Position numbers and translations under genes: made by a program
The notes under the pieces: generated by a model
The model's input: the letters and a program-made list of their open reading frames with translations, nothing else
The model's database searches: none
What the model was told of the DNA's origin: nothing
In this document: one piece after another, positions 41,170 through 48,955 of the stretch
Layout of the letters: each line of letters opens with the position of its first letter
Numbering within the stretch: the first letter of the stretch is position 1
Assembly: GCA_900546495.1 (NCBI GenBank)
Contig: URDN01000012.1
Location: forward strand, 1 to 56,514
Length of the DNA stretch: 56,514 nucleotides
Source: an uncultured Lachnospiraceae bacterium
Lineage (GTDB): Bacteria; Bacillota; Clostridia; Lachnospirales; Lachnospiraceae
Direction of reading: 5' to 3'

Positions 41170-42849
41170 TTATCTGTTCTTCAGATCAGATTCATCAAAT
41201 GCTTCGCTGATCGGTGCGCCAGGTGCTACCATCGGCCAAACATTATCATCACTGTCAATGATACAATCGATGAGTACCGGTGTCTTCATTTCCAGTGCTT
41301 TTGCCAGTTCTTCGGCAAATTCTTCCTGTGTCTTAGCACGCATGCCTGTGGCTCCCATAGCCTCAGCAAGTTTTACGAAATCCACACCATCGTTTAAGAT
41401 CGTGTTGGAATAACGTTTCTCATAAAATAAGCCCTGCCACTGATGTACCATACCAAGTACCTGATTGTTGATGACAATCTGGATCAGTGGAAGCCGCTGG
41501 CGGACTGCTGTGGCAATCTCGTTCATATTCATACGGAAACAGCCGTCACCTGCAATGTTGATGACCTGTTTCTCCGGATTTGCTACCTGTGCGCCGATTG
41601 CTGCGCCAAGACCATATCCCATGGTACCAAGACCACCGGAAGTCAGTAATGTACGTGGATTAGAGAATTTATAATACTGTGCCGCCCACATCTGGTGCTG
41701 TCCGACCTCTGTAACGATGATGGCATCGCCCTTTGTCTGGCGGTAAATCTCCTCCATAACAAATGGTCCGGACAATCCTTCTTTTTTATAGGTTAACGGA
41801 TATTTTTCCTTGAATTCACCAATCTGCTGCATCCACTCTGTGTGCTCCTGCTGCACTAACAGATGGTTCAAACGTTTCAGAATTTCCTTGATATCCCCAA
41901 TTACGCTGGCATCCGTCTGGATATTTTTGTTAATCTCAGCCGGATCTACATCAAACTGCAGAATCTTTGCGTTGCTTGCGAAGCGTTTTGCATCACCGAT
42001 GACACGGTCGCTAAAACGAACACCAACTGCGATCAGCAAGTCACATTCACTTACACCGTAATTGGATGCTTTGGTACCATGCATACCAAGCATTCCGCTG
42101 TATCGGTCATTTGTTCCGTCAAATGCACCTTTTCCCATCAGGGAATCACATACCGGCGCATCTACCAGATTTGCAAATTTTGCAAGTTCTTCGCTGGCTC
42201 CGGAGATGACTGCGCCGCCACCCACAAAAATGTACGGTTTTTTCGCTTCACGGATCATAGCTGCTGCCTGCTCCAGATCTGCTTCTGTCATTTTGTCAAC
42301 CTTACGCGCAACCGGCGGTATCTGCTGAAATTCAAATTCTGTTGTAGCTGCAGTAACATCTTTTGGAATATCTACCAGCACAGGCCCCGGGCGCCCGGTC
42401 TGGGCGATCCGGAAAGCACGGCGGATCACGTCAGCCAGTTTATTAATGTCTTTTACAATAAAATTATGCTTTGTGATCGGTGTCGTGATACCTGCGATAT
42501 CAATTTCCTGAAAGCTGTCTTTTCCAAGCAGCGGCACACCTACGTTACAGGTAATAGCCACCATTGGAACAGAATCCATGTAAGCAGTTGCGATACCGGT
42601 TACCAGATTGGTTGCACCTGGTCCGGAAGTAGCCAGACACACACCGACTTTTCCGGTGGAGCGGGCATATCCATCCGCTGCATGGGAAGCTCCCTGTTCA
42701 TGGGACGTAAGCACATGGTAAATTTCATCGCTATGTTTATACAGTTCATCGTAAACGTTCAAAATTGCGCCGCCCGGATAGCCGAATACAGTATCCACAC
42801 CCTGCTCTTTCAAACATTCAATAACAATCTGTGATCCTGTCAACTGCAT
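41170..42849 (-). CDS. ilvB: Acetolactate synthase, large subunit
   Basis: TPP-, FAD- and Mg-dependent enzyme condensing pyruvate to acetolactate (or with 2-ketobutyrate) at the start of valine, leucine and isoleucine synthesis. The 559-residue product shows the catalytic Glu region GYPGGAILNVYDEL near the N-terminus, SGPGATNLVTGIATAYMDSVPMVAI, the VGQHQMWAAQYY and GGLGTMGYGLGAAIGAQ segments, and the TPP motif NIAGDGCFRMNMNEIATAVRQ with ending NQVLGMVHQWQ. The regulatory small subunit ilvN is not adjacent. It follows ilvD by 42 bases. Confidence 0.95.
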   Translation of the reverse strand: MQLTGSQIVIECLKEQGVDTVFGYPGGAILNVYDELYKHSDEIYHVLTSHEQGASHAADGYARSTGKVGVCLATSGPGATNLVTGIATAYMDSVPMVAITCNVGVPLLGKDSFQEIDIAGITTPITKHNFIVKDINKLADVIRRAFRIAQTGRPGPVLVDIPKDVTAATTEFEFQQIPPVARKVDKMTEADLEQAAAMIREAKKPYIFVGGGAVISGASEELAKFANLVDAPVCDSLMGKGAFDGTNDRYSGMLGMHGTKASNYGVSECDLLIAVGVRFSDRVIGDAKRFASNAKILQFDVDPAEINKNIQTDASVIGDIKEILKRLNHLLVQQEHTEWMQQIGEFKEKYPLTYKKEGLSGPFVMEEIYRQTKGDAIIVTEVGQHQMWAAQYYKFSNPRTLLTSGGLGTMGYGLGAAIGAQVANPEKQVINIAGDGCFRMNMNEIATAVRQRLPLIQIVINNQVLGMVHQWQGLFYEKRYSNTILNDGVDFVKLAEAMGATGMRAKTQEEFAEELAKALEMKTPVLIDCIIDSDDNVWPMVAPGAPISEAFDESDLKNR

Positions 42850-42891
42850 ATGCTTTTGTTCCTCTTTTCTATCTAATCTTACCTTCTGATC

Positions 42892-44559
42892 TTATTTACC
42901 TGTTTTCAGAATAGCACCTGTGTTTCCAGATGTAACCATGGAAGCGTAACGAGCCAGATATCCTGTTGTAATCTTCGGCTCACGCGGCTGCCATTTTGCT
43001 TTTCTTGCTGCCATCTCTTCCTCAGAGATATCTACGTTCAGAGTATTCTCCGGAATGTTGATCTTGATGATATCACCTTCCTCTACGAACGCGATCGGAC
43101 CGCCAACTGCTGCTTCCGGTGATACGTGTCCGATGGAAGCTCCTCTGGAAGCTCCGGAGAAACGTCCGTCTGTGATCAGAGCTACGGAAGAACCAAGTCC
43201 CATACCTGCGATGGCAGATGTCGGGTTCAGCATCTCACGCATACCCGGACCGCCTTTCGGTCCCTCGTAACGGATTACAACAACGTCACCCGCTACGATC
43301 TTGCCGCCTTTGATAGCTGCAATAGCATCTTCCTCGCAGTCAAATACTCTTGCAGGTCCTTCATGTACCATCATTTCCGGTACAACTGCGGAACGTTTTA
43401 CAACTGCGGAATCCGGTGCAAGGTTACCTTTCAGTACGGCGATTCCGCCTGTCTTGCTATACGGATTTTCAACCGGACGGATAACTTCCGGATTTTTATT
43501 TACAACGCCCTGAATATTTTCAGCGATTGTCTTTCCTGTAACTGTCATGCAGCTTGTATCTAACAGACCGATTTTGTTCAACTCAGACATAACTGCTGAC
43601 ACACCTCCTGCCTCGTTTAAGTCCTCCATATATGTCGGACCTGCCGGTGCAAGGTGGCAAAGGTTCGGTGTCTTCTCACTTAATGCGTTTGCGATATCAA
43701 GGTCAATATCCACACCAGCCTCATGTGCGATAGCCGGAAGATGAAGCATGGAGTTTGTGGAACATCCAAGTGCCATATCCATTGTTAAAGCGTTCATGAA
43801 TGCTGCTTTTGTCATAATATCACGCGGACGGATATCTTTCTTTAACAGTTCCATAACTGCCATACCTGCATGTTTTGCAAGTTTGATTCTCTCAGAATAT
43901 ACAGCCGGAATGGTTCCGTTTCCAGGAAGTCCCATACCGATCGCCTCTGTCAGACAGTTCATGGAGTTTGCTGTATACATACCGGAACAGGAACCACAGG
44001 TCGGGCATACTTTTTCTTCGTACTCTCTTACCTCATCCTCTGTCATAGTACCTGCTGCGTAGGAACCAACTGCCTCAAACATGGAAGAAAGACTTCTCTT
44101 TTTGCCGTGGATATGACCAGCCAGCATCGGGCCGCCGCTTACAAATACAGTTGGGATATTCAGTCTGGCTGCTGCCATCAGAAGTCCCGGTACGTTTTTA
44201 TCACAGTTCGGAACCATAACCAGTGCATCGAACTGATGTGCCATTGCCATACACTCTGTGGAATCTGCGATCAGATCACGGGTAACCAGAGAATATTTCA
44301 TTCCTGTGTGTCCCATTGCAATACCATCACAAACTGCGATTGCCGGGAACACGATCGGTGTGCCGCCTGCCATTGCAACGCCCATCTTTACAGCTTCCAC
44401 AATTTTATCCAGGTTCATATGTCCCGGTACGATCTCATTATAGGAACTTACGATACCTACTAACGGTCTGTCTAATTCCTCCTTGGTATAGCCAAGTGCA
44501 TTAAATAAAGATCTGTGAGGTGCCTGCTGCATCCCTTTTGTAACATTGTCACTTCTCAT
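42892..44559 (-). CDS. ilvD: Dihydroxy-acid dehydratase
   Basis: Fe-S enzyme of branched-chain amino-acid synthesis that dehydrates 2,3-dihydroxy-isovalerate and -methylvalerate. The 555-residue product carries the cluster and family motifs: VPNCDKNVPGLLMAAARLNIPTVFVSGGPM, CPTCGSCSGMYTANSMNCLTEAIGMGLPGNGT, and near the C-terminus TDGRFSGASRGASIGHVSPEAA. The start MRSDNVTKGMQQAPHRSLF is canonical. It lies between leuB (19 bases) and ilvB. Confidence 0.97.
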   Translation of the reverse strand: MRSDNVTKGMQQAPHRSLFNALGYTKEELDRPLVGIVSSYNEIVPGHMNLDKIVEAVKMGVAMAGGTPIVFPAIAVCDGIAMGHTGMKYSLVTRDLIADSTECMAMAHQFDALVMVPNCDKNVPGLLMAAARLNIPTVFVSGGPMLAGHIHGKKRSLSSMFEAVGSYAAGTMTEDEVREYEEKVCPTCGSCSGMYTANSMNCLTEAIGMGLPGNGTIPAVYSERIKLAKHAGMAVMELLKKDIRPRDIMTKAAFMNALTMDMALGCSTNSMLHLPAIAHEAGVDIDLDIANALSEKTPNLCHLAPAGPTYMEDLNEAGGVSAVMSELNKIGLLDTSCMTVTGKTIAENIQGVVNKNPEVIRPVENPYSKTGGIAVLKGNLAPDSAVVKRSAVVPEMMVHEGPARVFDCEEDAIAAIKGGKIVAGDVVVIRYEGPKGGPGMREMLNPTSAIAGMGLGSSVALITDGRFSGASRGASIGHVSPEAAVGGPIAFVEEGDIIKINIPENTLNVDISEEEMAARKAKWQPREPKITTGYLARYASMVTSGNTGAILKTGK

Positions 44560-44578
44560 TTTTTTACATACTCCTTTT

Positions 44579-45679
44579 TTATATTCTCTCGCAGATCAGA
44601 TCGCCCATACGGCTTGTGCCAACCTGTTCTACGGCAGATTTCTTATCTTCTTCCTGCGGCATGATATCAATAGTACGATATCCGTCTTTTAATACCTGTT
44701 TTACCGCATTCTCCACTGCATCTGCTTCTTTGTCCAGATCAAAGGAATAGCGAAGCATCATTGCTGCGGATAAAATAGTAGCAATCGGGTTTGCAATGCC
44801 CTGTCCTGCGATATCCGGTGCGGATCCGCCACTCGGCTCATACAGACCGAATTTAGTATCATTCAGGCTCGCGCTGGAAAGCATACCGATGGAACCTGTT
44901 ACCATACTTGCCTCATCAGAAAGGATATCACCGAACATGTTCTCTGTCAGGATAACGTCAAACTGTTTCGGATCTTTTACCAACTGCATTGCACAGTTGT
45001 CTACTAACATATGTTCATAAGTAACTTCCGGATAATCCTTTGCTACTTCCTCTACGATTTTTCTCCAGAGTCTGGAAGAATCCAGTACGTTTGCCTTGTC
45101 AACGCTTGTTACTTTTTTGCGGCGTTTCATGGCAATATCAAAACCTTTGATCGCAATTCTGCGAATCTCGTTCTCAGTATATGTAAGGGTATCTACCGCT
45201 GTCACAACACCATCTACTTCGCTGGTCTTGCGGGCTCCAAAGTAAAGTCCTCCGGTCAACTCACGCATGATCATCATATCAAAACCTGTACCGATGATGT
45301 CATCGCGCAGCGGGCATGCCTCCTTTAATTCCTCATAAAGATATGCCGGTCTTAAGTTCGCAAATAAGTTCAGGGACTTACGCAATTTCAGTAATCCGGC
45401 CTCCGGACGTTTCTCCGGTGGAAGTTTATACCATGGGGAAGTACTTGTATTTCCGCCAATAGATCCCATTAAAACCGCATCAGAATGCAGGGCCTGCTCA
45501 ATGGCATGGTCCGTCAGCGGCTCTCCGGTCGCGTCAATGGAACATCCTCCCATTAAAATATCTTCGTACTCAAATTCATGTCCGAATTTGTCAGCCACAC
45601 AGTTTAATACTTTCTGTGCCTCGGCTACAACCTCAGGACCAATGCCGTCTCCGGCAATGACTCCAACCTGATATTTCAT
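44579..45679 (-). CDS. leuB: 3-isopropylmalate dehydrogenase
   Basis: NAD-dependent oxidative decarboxylation of 3-isopropylmalate in leucine synthesis. The product of 366 residues starts MKYQVGVIAGDGIGPEVVAEA, after AGAGGAGAAAG; the open frame to 45724 is leader. Substrate and NAD motifs include GSIGGNTSTSPWYKLPPEKRPEAGLLKLRKSLNLFANLRPAYLY, MIMRELTGGLYFG, and the NAD site GLYEPSGGSAPDIAGQGIANPIATILSAAMMLRYS. leuA, leuC, leuD and ilvC are not nearby. Its 148-base leader holds a short ORF with a strong ribosome-binding site and repeated GATATC motifs. Confidence 0.96.
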   Translation of the reverse strand: MKYQVGVIAGDGIGPEVVAEAQKVLNCVADKFGHEFEYEDILMGGCSIDATGEPLTDHAIEQALHSDAVLMGSIGGNTSTSPWYKLPPEKRPEAGLLKLRKSLNLFANLRPAYLYEELKEACPLRDDIIGTGFDMMIMRELTGGLYFGARKTSEVDGVVTAVDTLTYTENEIRRIAIKGFDIAMKRRKKVTSVDKANVLDSSRLWRKIVEEVAKDYPEVTYEHMLVDNCAMQLVKDPKQFDVILTENMFGDILSDEASMVTGSIGMLSSASLNDTKFGLYEPSGGSAPDIAGQGIANPIATILSAAMMLRYSFDLDKEADAVENAVKQVLKDGYRTIDIMPQEEDKKSAVEQVGTSRMGDLICERI

Positions 45680-45742
45680 TCTCTTTCTCCTCTCAAAAAC
45701 AACTTTTTTGAGGTGATATCGCAAAACTTATGTTTTACGACG

Positions 45743-45790
45743 TCACTTACAATATACAAAAGAAGGGCAGTGATATCGACTGATATCCAT
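45743..45790 (-). CDS. Candidate 15-residue leader peptide upstream of leuB
   Basis: ATG at 45790 is preceded by the unusually strong AAAGGAGGGGGGGC and opens MDISRYHCPSFVYCK, ending at a TGA 64 bases before leuB. The peptide has no leucine and only one Ile and one Val, so it is not a classical branched-chain attenuator peptide. Its start lies inside a hairpin (GGGC...GCCC around two GATATC copies), and the nine-base repeat GTGATATCG occurs at 45713-45721 and 45770-45778. It may be a translated regulatory ORF or a fortuitous one. Confidence 0.4.
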   Translation of the reverse strand: MDISRYHCPSFVYCK

Positions 45791-45827
45791 GCCCCCCCTC
45801 CTTTGTCTGATCTTTGCTTTTTTCAGT

Positions 45828-46139
45828 TTACTCTTCTACTGCGTCTTCAGCTTTTTCGATCTGTGCGATTGCAGAACGCTGCATCGGAATACGGCAGTTT
45901 TTGTTGTTGCCGAACTCTACGATAACGGTATCTTCATTGATATCGATCAGTGTGCCATAAAAGCCGCTGCTTGTAAGAACAGTATCGCCGACTGCCATTT
46001 TAGACATCATCTCATTTCTTCTTGCCTGCTCTTTTTTCTGCGGTCTCAGCATAAATACAAATACGAATACAAGTAAAACAACAATCCAGATGATTGTTCC
46101 CATCATACCCATTCCTGTACTGGATGATAATACGTTCAT
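45828..46139 (-). CDS. yajC: Preprotein translocase subunit YajC
   Basis: Small membrane protein of the Sec holotranslocon (with SecDF). The 103-residue protein has one N-terminal transmembrane helix (MGTIIWIVVLLVFVFVFML), the basic RPQKKEQARRNEMMSKM stretch, and the soluble domain VGDTVLTSSGFYGTLIDINEDTVIVEFG. It lies downstream of tgt, the usual order; the gap to tgt (about 200 bases) has been filled by the element at 46230-46336. Confidence 0.94.
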   Translation of the reverse strand: MNVLSSSTGMGMMGTIIWIVVLLVFVFVFMLRPQKKEQARRNEMMSKMAVGDTVLTSSGFYGTLIDINEDTVIVEFGNNKNCRIPMQRSAIAQIEKAEDAVEE

Positions 46140-46229
46140 TTGATTTCCTCCTATTTTTCGATACTATTAAACATTCTACACAAAATGTAGCTTTTCTTCA
46201 ACCCATTTTGCATATTTTTTATTTTTTTC

Positions 46230-46336
46230 CAGTTCACTCATCACATATAGTAAAGCGGATTACGAATGTCCGCTTTACCAAAGTTAAAGAAGTATCGCTC
46301 GCAAGCGTGCTCTTTTGCGAATGGCGCGGGTGAACT
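46230..46336 (+). mobile_element. Small terminal-inverted-repeat element, copy B (shorter, rearranged)
   Basis: A 107-base element with ends CAGTTCACTCATCACA and GCGAATGGCGCGGGTGAACT, matching the ends of copies A and C. Its interior has a separate 10-base hairpin (GTAAAGCGGA/TCCGCTTTAC, 46250-46278), which recurs at 28476-28499, and the block AAGAAGTATCGCTCGCAAGCGTGCTCTTTTGCGAATGG-type sequence shared with copy A. The outermost bases are degenerate (C before, T after), so it looks older or internally deleted. It ends 5 bases before the tgt stop codon. Confidence 0.6.
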
Positions 46337-46341
46337 TTTTC

Positions 46342-47472
46342 TTACTCCCCATGTTCCATGCGATACAATTTCTCAGCTTTGTAATTCTGATAGTTGCCTG
46401 CATCGATGGCATCGCGGATTTCTTCCATCATTGTATTATAGAAATACAGATTATGCAGTACGCACAGACGCATGCCTAGCATTTCCTTTGCCTTCAGCAG
46501 ATGACGGATATAAGCTCTGCTGTAGGTACGGCAAGCCGGACACTGACATCCCTCTTCGATTGGGCGCATATCACGCTCGAACTTCTGATTAAACAGGTTC
46601 AGTTTACCGAAATTTGTATATACATGTCCATGACGTCCGTTTCGGCTTGGATATACACAGTCAAAAAAATCCACGCCGCGGTCTACTGCTTCCAAAATAT
46701 TTGCCGGAGTACCAACGCCCATCAGGTAAGTTGGTTTGTCTTCCGGAAGATGTGGAACTGTCACATCCAGAATGTGATACATTTCCTCATGGCTCTCACC
46801 GACGGCAAGGCCGCCCACTGCGTAACCATCCAGATCCATCTCACTGATGCGTTTTGCATGGTCAATACGGATATCGTCAAAAATTGCGCCCTGATTGATA
46901 CCGAAAAGCATCTGATTTTTATTGATGGTATCTTCCAGGCTGTTCAGACGCTGCATTTCTTTTTTACAACGATCCAGCCAGCGTGTAGTACGATCAACTG
47001 ACGGTTGAACATAACTTCTGTCTGCCAATGCCGGCGGACATTCGTCGAATGCCATAGCAATCGTAGAACCAAGATTAGACTGAATCTGCATACTCTCCTC
47101 TGGTCCCATAAAAATCTTACGCCCATCTACATGGGAATGGAAATGTACGCCTTCCTCTTTGATTTTACGGAGTCCTGCCAGAGAAAATACCTGAAATCCG
47201 CCGGAATCTGTCAAAATTGGCTTGTCCCATACCATAAATTTATGCAGACCGCCAAGTTCCCTGATCAATTTGTCCCCCGGACGAACATGCAGATGATAGG
47301 TATTGGATAATTCCACCTGTGTCTTAATCTGCCGCAGGTCATCTGTGGATACCGCACCTTTGATCGCCGCTGCGGTTCCGACATTCATAAATACCGGTGT
47401 CTGGATAATTCCATGCACCGTTGTCACTTCGGCACGCTTTGCGCGTCCATCTTTTTTCAATAATTTATACAT
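46342..47472 (-). CDS. tgt: tRNA-guanine transglycosylase (queuine tRNA-ribosyltransferase)
   Basis: Exchanges G34 of GUN-anticodon tRNAs for the queuosine precursor preQ1. The 376-residue product has the nucleophile and substrate motifs LTDSGGFQVFSLAGLRKI (about residue 90), GGLAVGESHEEM, and FDCVYPSRNGRHGHVYT, and the zinc site CQCPACRTYSRAYIRHLLKAKEMLGMRLCVLHNLYF near the C-terminus. It has its own promoter (47509-47537) and precedes yajC. preQ1 synthesis genes are not in the window. Confidence 0.97.
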   Translation of the reverse strand: MYKLLKKDGRAKRAEVTTVHGIIQTPVFMNVGTAAAIKGAVSTDDLRQIKTQVELSNTYHLHVRPGDKLIRELGGLHKFMVWDKPILTDSGGFQVFSLAGLRKIKEEGVHFHSHVDGRKIFMGPEESMQIQSNLGSTIAMAFDECPPALADRSYVQPSVDRTTRWLDRCKKEMQRLNSLEDTINKNQMLFGINQGAIFDDIRIDHAKRISEMDLDGYAVGGLAVGESHEEMYHILDVTVPHLPEDKPTYLMGVGTPANILEAVDRGVDFFDCVYPSRNGRHGHVYTNFGKLNLFNQKFERDMRPIEEGCQCPACRTYSRAYIRHLLKAKEMLGMRLCVLHNLYFYNTMMEEIRDAIDAGNYQNYKAEKLYRMEHGE

Positions 47473-47508
47473 AAAAAGTTCCTTTCCTTTTTCATTGCGC
47501 TGTTTATA

Positions 47509-47537
47509 ACTTTATCATATAATAAGATATGTGTCAA
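47509..47537 (-). promoter_or_regulatory. Promoter of tgt
   Basis: TTGACA (47532-47537) and TAAAGT (47509-47514) on the minus strand, with 17 bases between; TATGAT overlaps just upstream of the -10. The element at 47548-47707 begins only 10 bases further upstream. Confidence 0.6.
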
Positions 47538-47547
47538 AAATACTTTT

Positions 47548-47707
47548 ACAGTTCACTTATCACAGGTATTCAGTTATTGTTCATGCTTGCATGAAAAAAT
47601 AACTGGATACCTAGTGATAAAGGGAGCGCCGTCTTATGAGCAAAAGCAGTAGCGCAGCTACGAAGAAGCCCGGAATGGGCGTTTTGCGAATGGCGCAGGT
47701 GAACTGT
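47548..47707 (+). mobile_element. Small terminal-inverted-repeat element, copy C (MITE-like)
   Basis: A 160-base element with perfect ends ACAGTTCAC and GTGAACTGT, T before and A after (possible TA duplication). It contains a long hairpin (TTATCAC/GTGATAA, GGTAT/ATACC, CAGTTATT/AATAACTG, capped by TTCATGCTTGCATGAA), GAGCGCC facing GGCGC, and inner hairpins GTAGC/GCTAC and GCCC/GGGC within GCAAAA/TTTTGC. The hairpin arms differ from copy A while pairing is kept. It sits between the divergent tgt and aroC genes and must therefore lie within or next to the aroC promoter. Confidence 0.7.
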
Positions 47708-47735
47708 AATGCCTAGCAATAGAGGAGGAAATATT

Positions 47736-48836
47736 ATGGCTGGTTCAAATACAGGAACTATTTTTCAGATCACCACATGGGGAGAATCCCACGGAAAAGG
47801 TGTCGGTGTCGTAGTAGACGGCTGCCCAAGTGGGCTTCCACTGTCCGAAGAAGACATTCAGATCTATCTTAACCGCAGAAAACCGGGGCAGTCCAAGTAT
47901 ACCACCCCACGTACGGAGGCAGACCGGGTGGAAATTCTCTCCGGTGTCTTTGAAGGACGCACGACTGGCACACCGATCTCCATGATCGTCAAAAACGAGA
48001 ATCAACACTCCAAAGATTATAGTGACATTGCCCGCTGCTATCGTCCAGGACATGCCGATTACTGTTTTGATGCAAAATATGGTTTCCGCGATTACCGCGG
48101 CGGCGGACGTTCTTCTGCCCGCGAAACCATCGGACGCGTTGCTGCGGGTGCCATTGCCGCAAAACTGTTAAAAGAAATGGGAATCTTCATTCTTACTTAT
48201 ACAAAATCCATCGGTCCGGTATCCATTGATCCAGGCCGTTTTGATGCTGCACAGATCAGTCAAAATCCGGTTGCCATGCCGGATGCGCAGGCTGCAAAAG
48301 AGGCACAGTTCTTTCTCGATCAGTGTATCGAAGCGCAGGATTCTTCCGGCGGTATCATCGAATGTGTGATCGATGGTGTCCCTGCCGGTATTGGTGATCC
48401 TGTTTTTGATAAACTGGATGCAAGTCTGGCAAAAGCAATTTTTTCTATTGGCGCAATCAAAGGATTTGAAGTCGGAGACGGTTTTGCCGCTGCCACTGCC
48501 CGCGGCTCTGAAAACAACGATTCCTTTGTTCCACAGAAAAACGGTCCGCTGACCAAGACCACCAATCATGCTGGTGGTATCTTAGGCGGTATCAGCGACG
48601 GATCTCCTATCGTATTCCGTGCTGCCGTGAAACCAACCCCGTCCATTGCACAGTTACAGCATACAGCAAATGCAGATGGCGAGGCTGTTGATATCAGCAT
48701 CCGTGGTCGTCATGATCCGGTAGTTGTGCCAAGAGCCGTTGTTGTGGTAGAAGCTATGGCTGCTATCACGATTCTGGATCTGATGCTTCGCAACACTACC
48801 GCAAAGCTTGACAATTTAAAGAAAATCTATGAATAA
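47736..48836 (+). CDS. aroC: Chorismate synthase
   Basis: Converts 5-enolpyruvylshikimate-3-phosphate to chorismate using reduced FMN. The ATG at 47736, eight bases after AGAGGAGG, gives MAGSNTGTIFQITTWGESHGKGVGVVVDGCPSGLPL; the frame extends to 47709 without support. Further motifs are RPGHADYCFDAKYGFRDYRGGGRSSARETIGRVAAGAIA (about residue 105-145) and TTNHAGGILGGISDGSPIVFRAAVKPTPSI near residue 285. Length about 366. It is the only aromatic pathway gene here and is transcribed away from tgt, directly downstream of element copy C. Confidence 0.97.
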   Translation: MAGSNTGTIFQITTWGESHGKGVGVVVDGCPSGLPLSEEDIQIYLNRRKPGQSKYTTPRTEADRVEILSGVFEGRTTGTPISMIVKNENQHSKDYSDIARCYRPGHADYCFDAKYGFRDYRGGGRSSARETIGRVAAGAIAAKLLKEMGIFILTYTKSIGPVSIDPGRFDAAQISQNPVAMPDAQAAKEAQFFLDQCIEAQDSSGGIIECVIDGVPAGIGDPVFDKLDASLAKAIFSIGAIKGFEVGDGFAAATARGSENNDSFVPQKNGPLTKTTNHAGGILGGISDGSPIVFRAAVKPTPSIAQLQHTANADGEAVDISIRGRHDPVVVPRAVVVVEAMAAITILDLMLRNTTAKLDNLKKIYE

Positions 48837-48874
48837 AATATCATACCGACTTACTCATTAAGTTCTGTATACAT

Positions 48875-48921
48875 AAAAAGGCTGCCATCAAAACCATTAC
48901 GGTTCCGATGGCAGTCTTTTT
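48875..48921. terminator. Bidirectional terminator between aroC and the lactonase gene
   Basis: AAAAAGGCTGCCATC and GATGGCAGTCTTTTT pair (one G-T), with an inner AACC/GGTT; T runs are present on both strands. The two flanking genes converge on it. Confidence 0.8.
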
Positions 48922-48955
48922 CTCATTATTGTACTCGTGCCTTAGCTCTGAATAA

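Noticed and set aside
41863..42834. Long open plus-strand frame of more than 300 codons.
   Set aside because: It lies entirely antisense to ilvB, and the composition (rich in Cys, His, Asn) is that of a shadow frame; no start signal or homology.
45743..45790. Classical branched-chain amino-acid attenuator peptide before leuB.
   Set aside because: The short peptide has no leucine codons and just one Ile and one Val, and no terminator with a U tract follows it before leuB.
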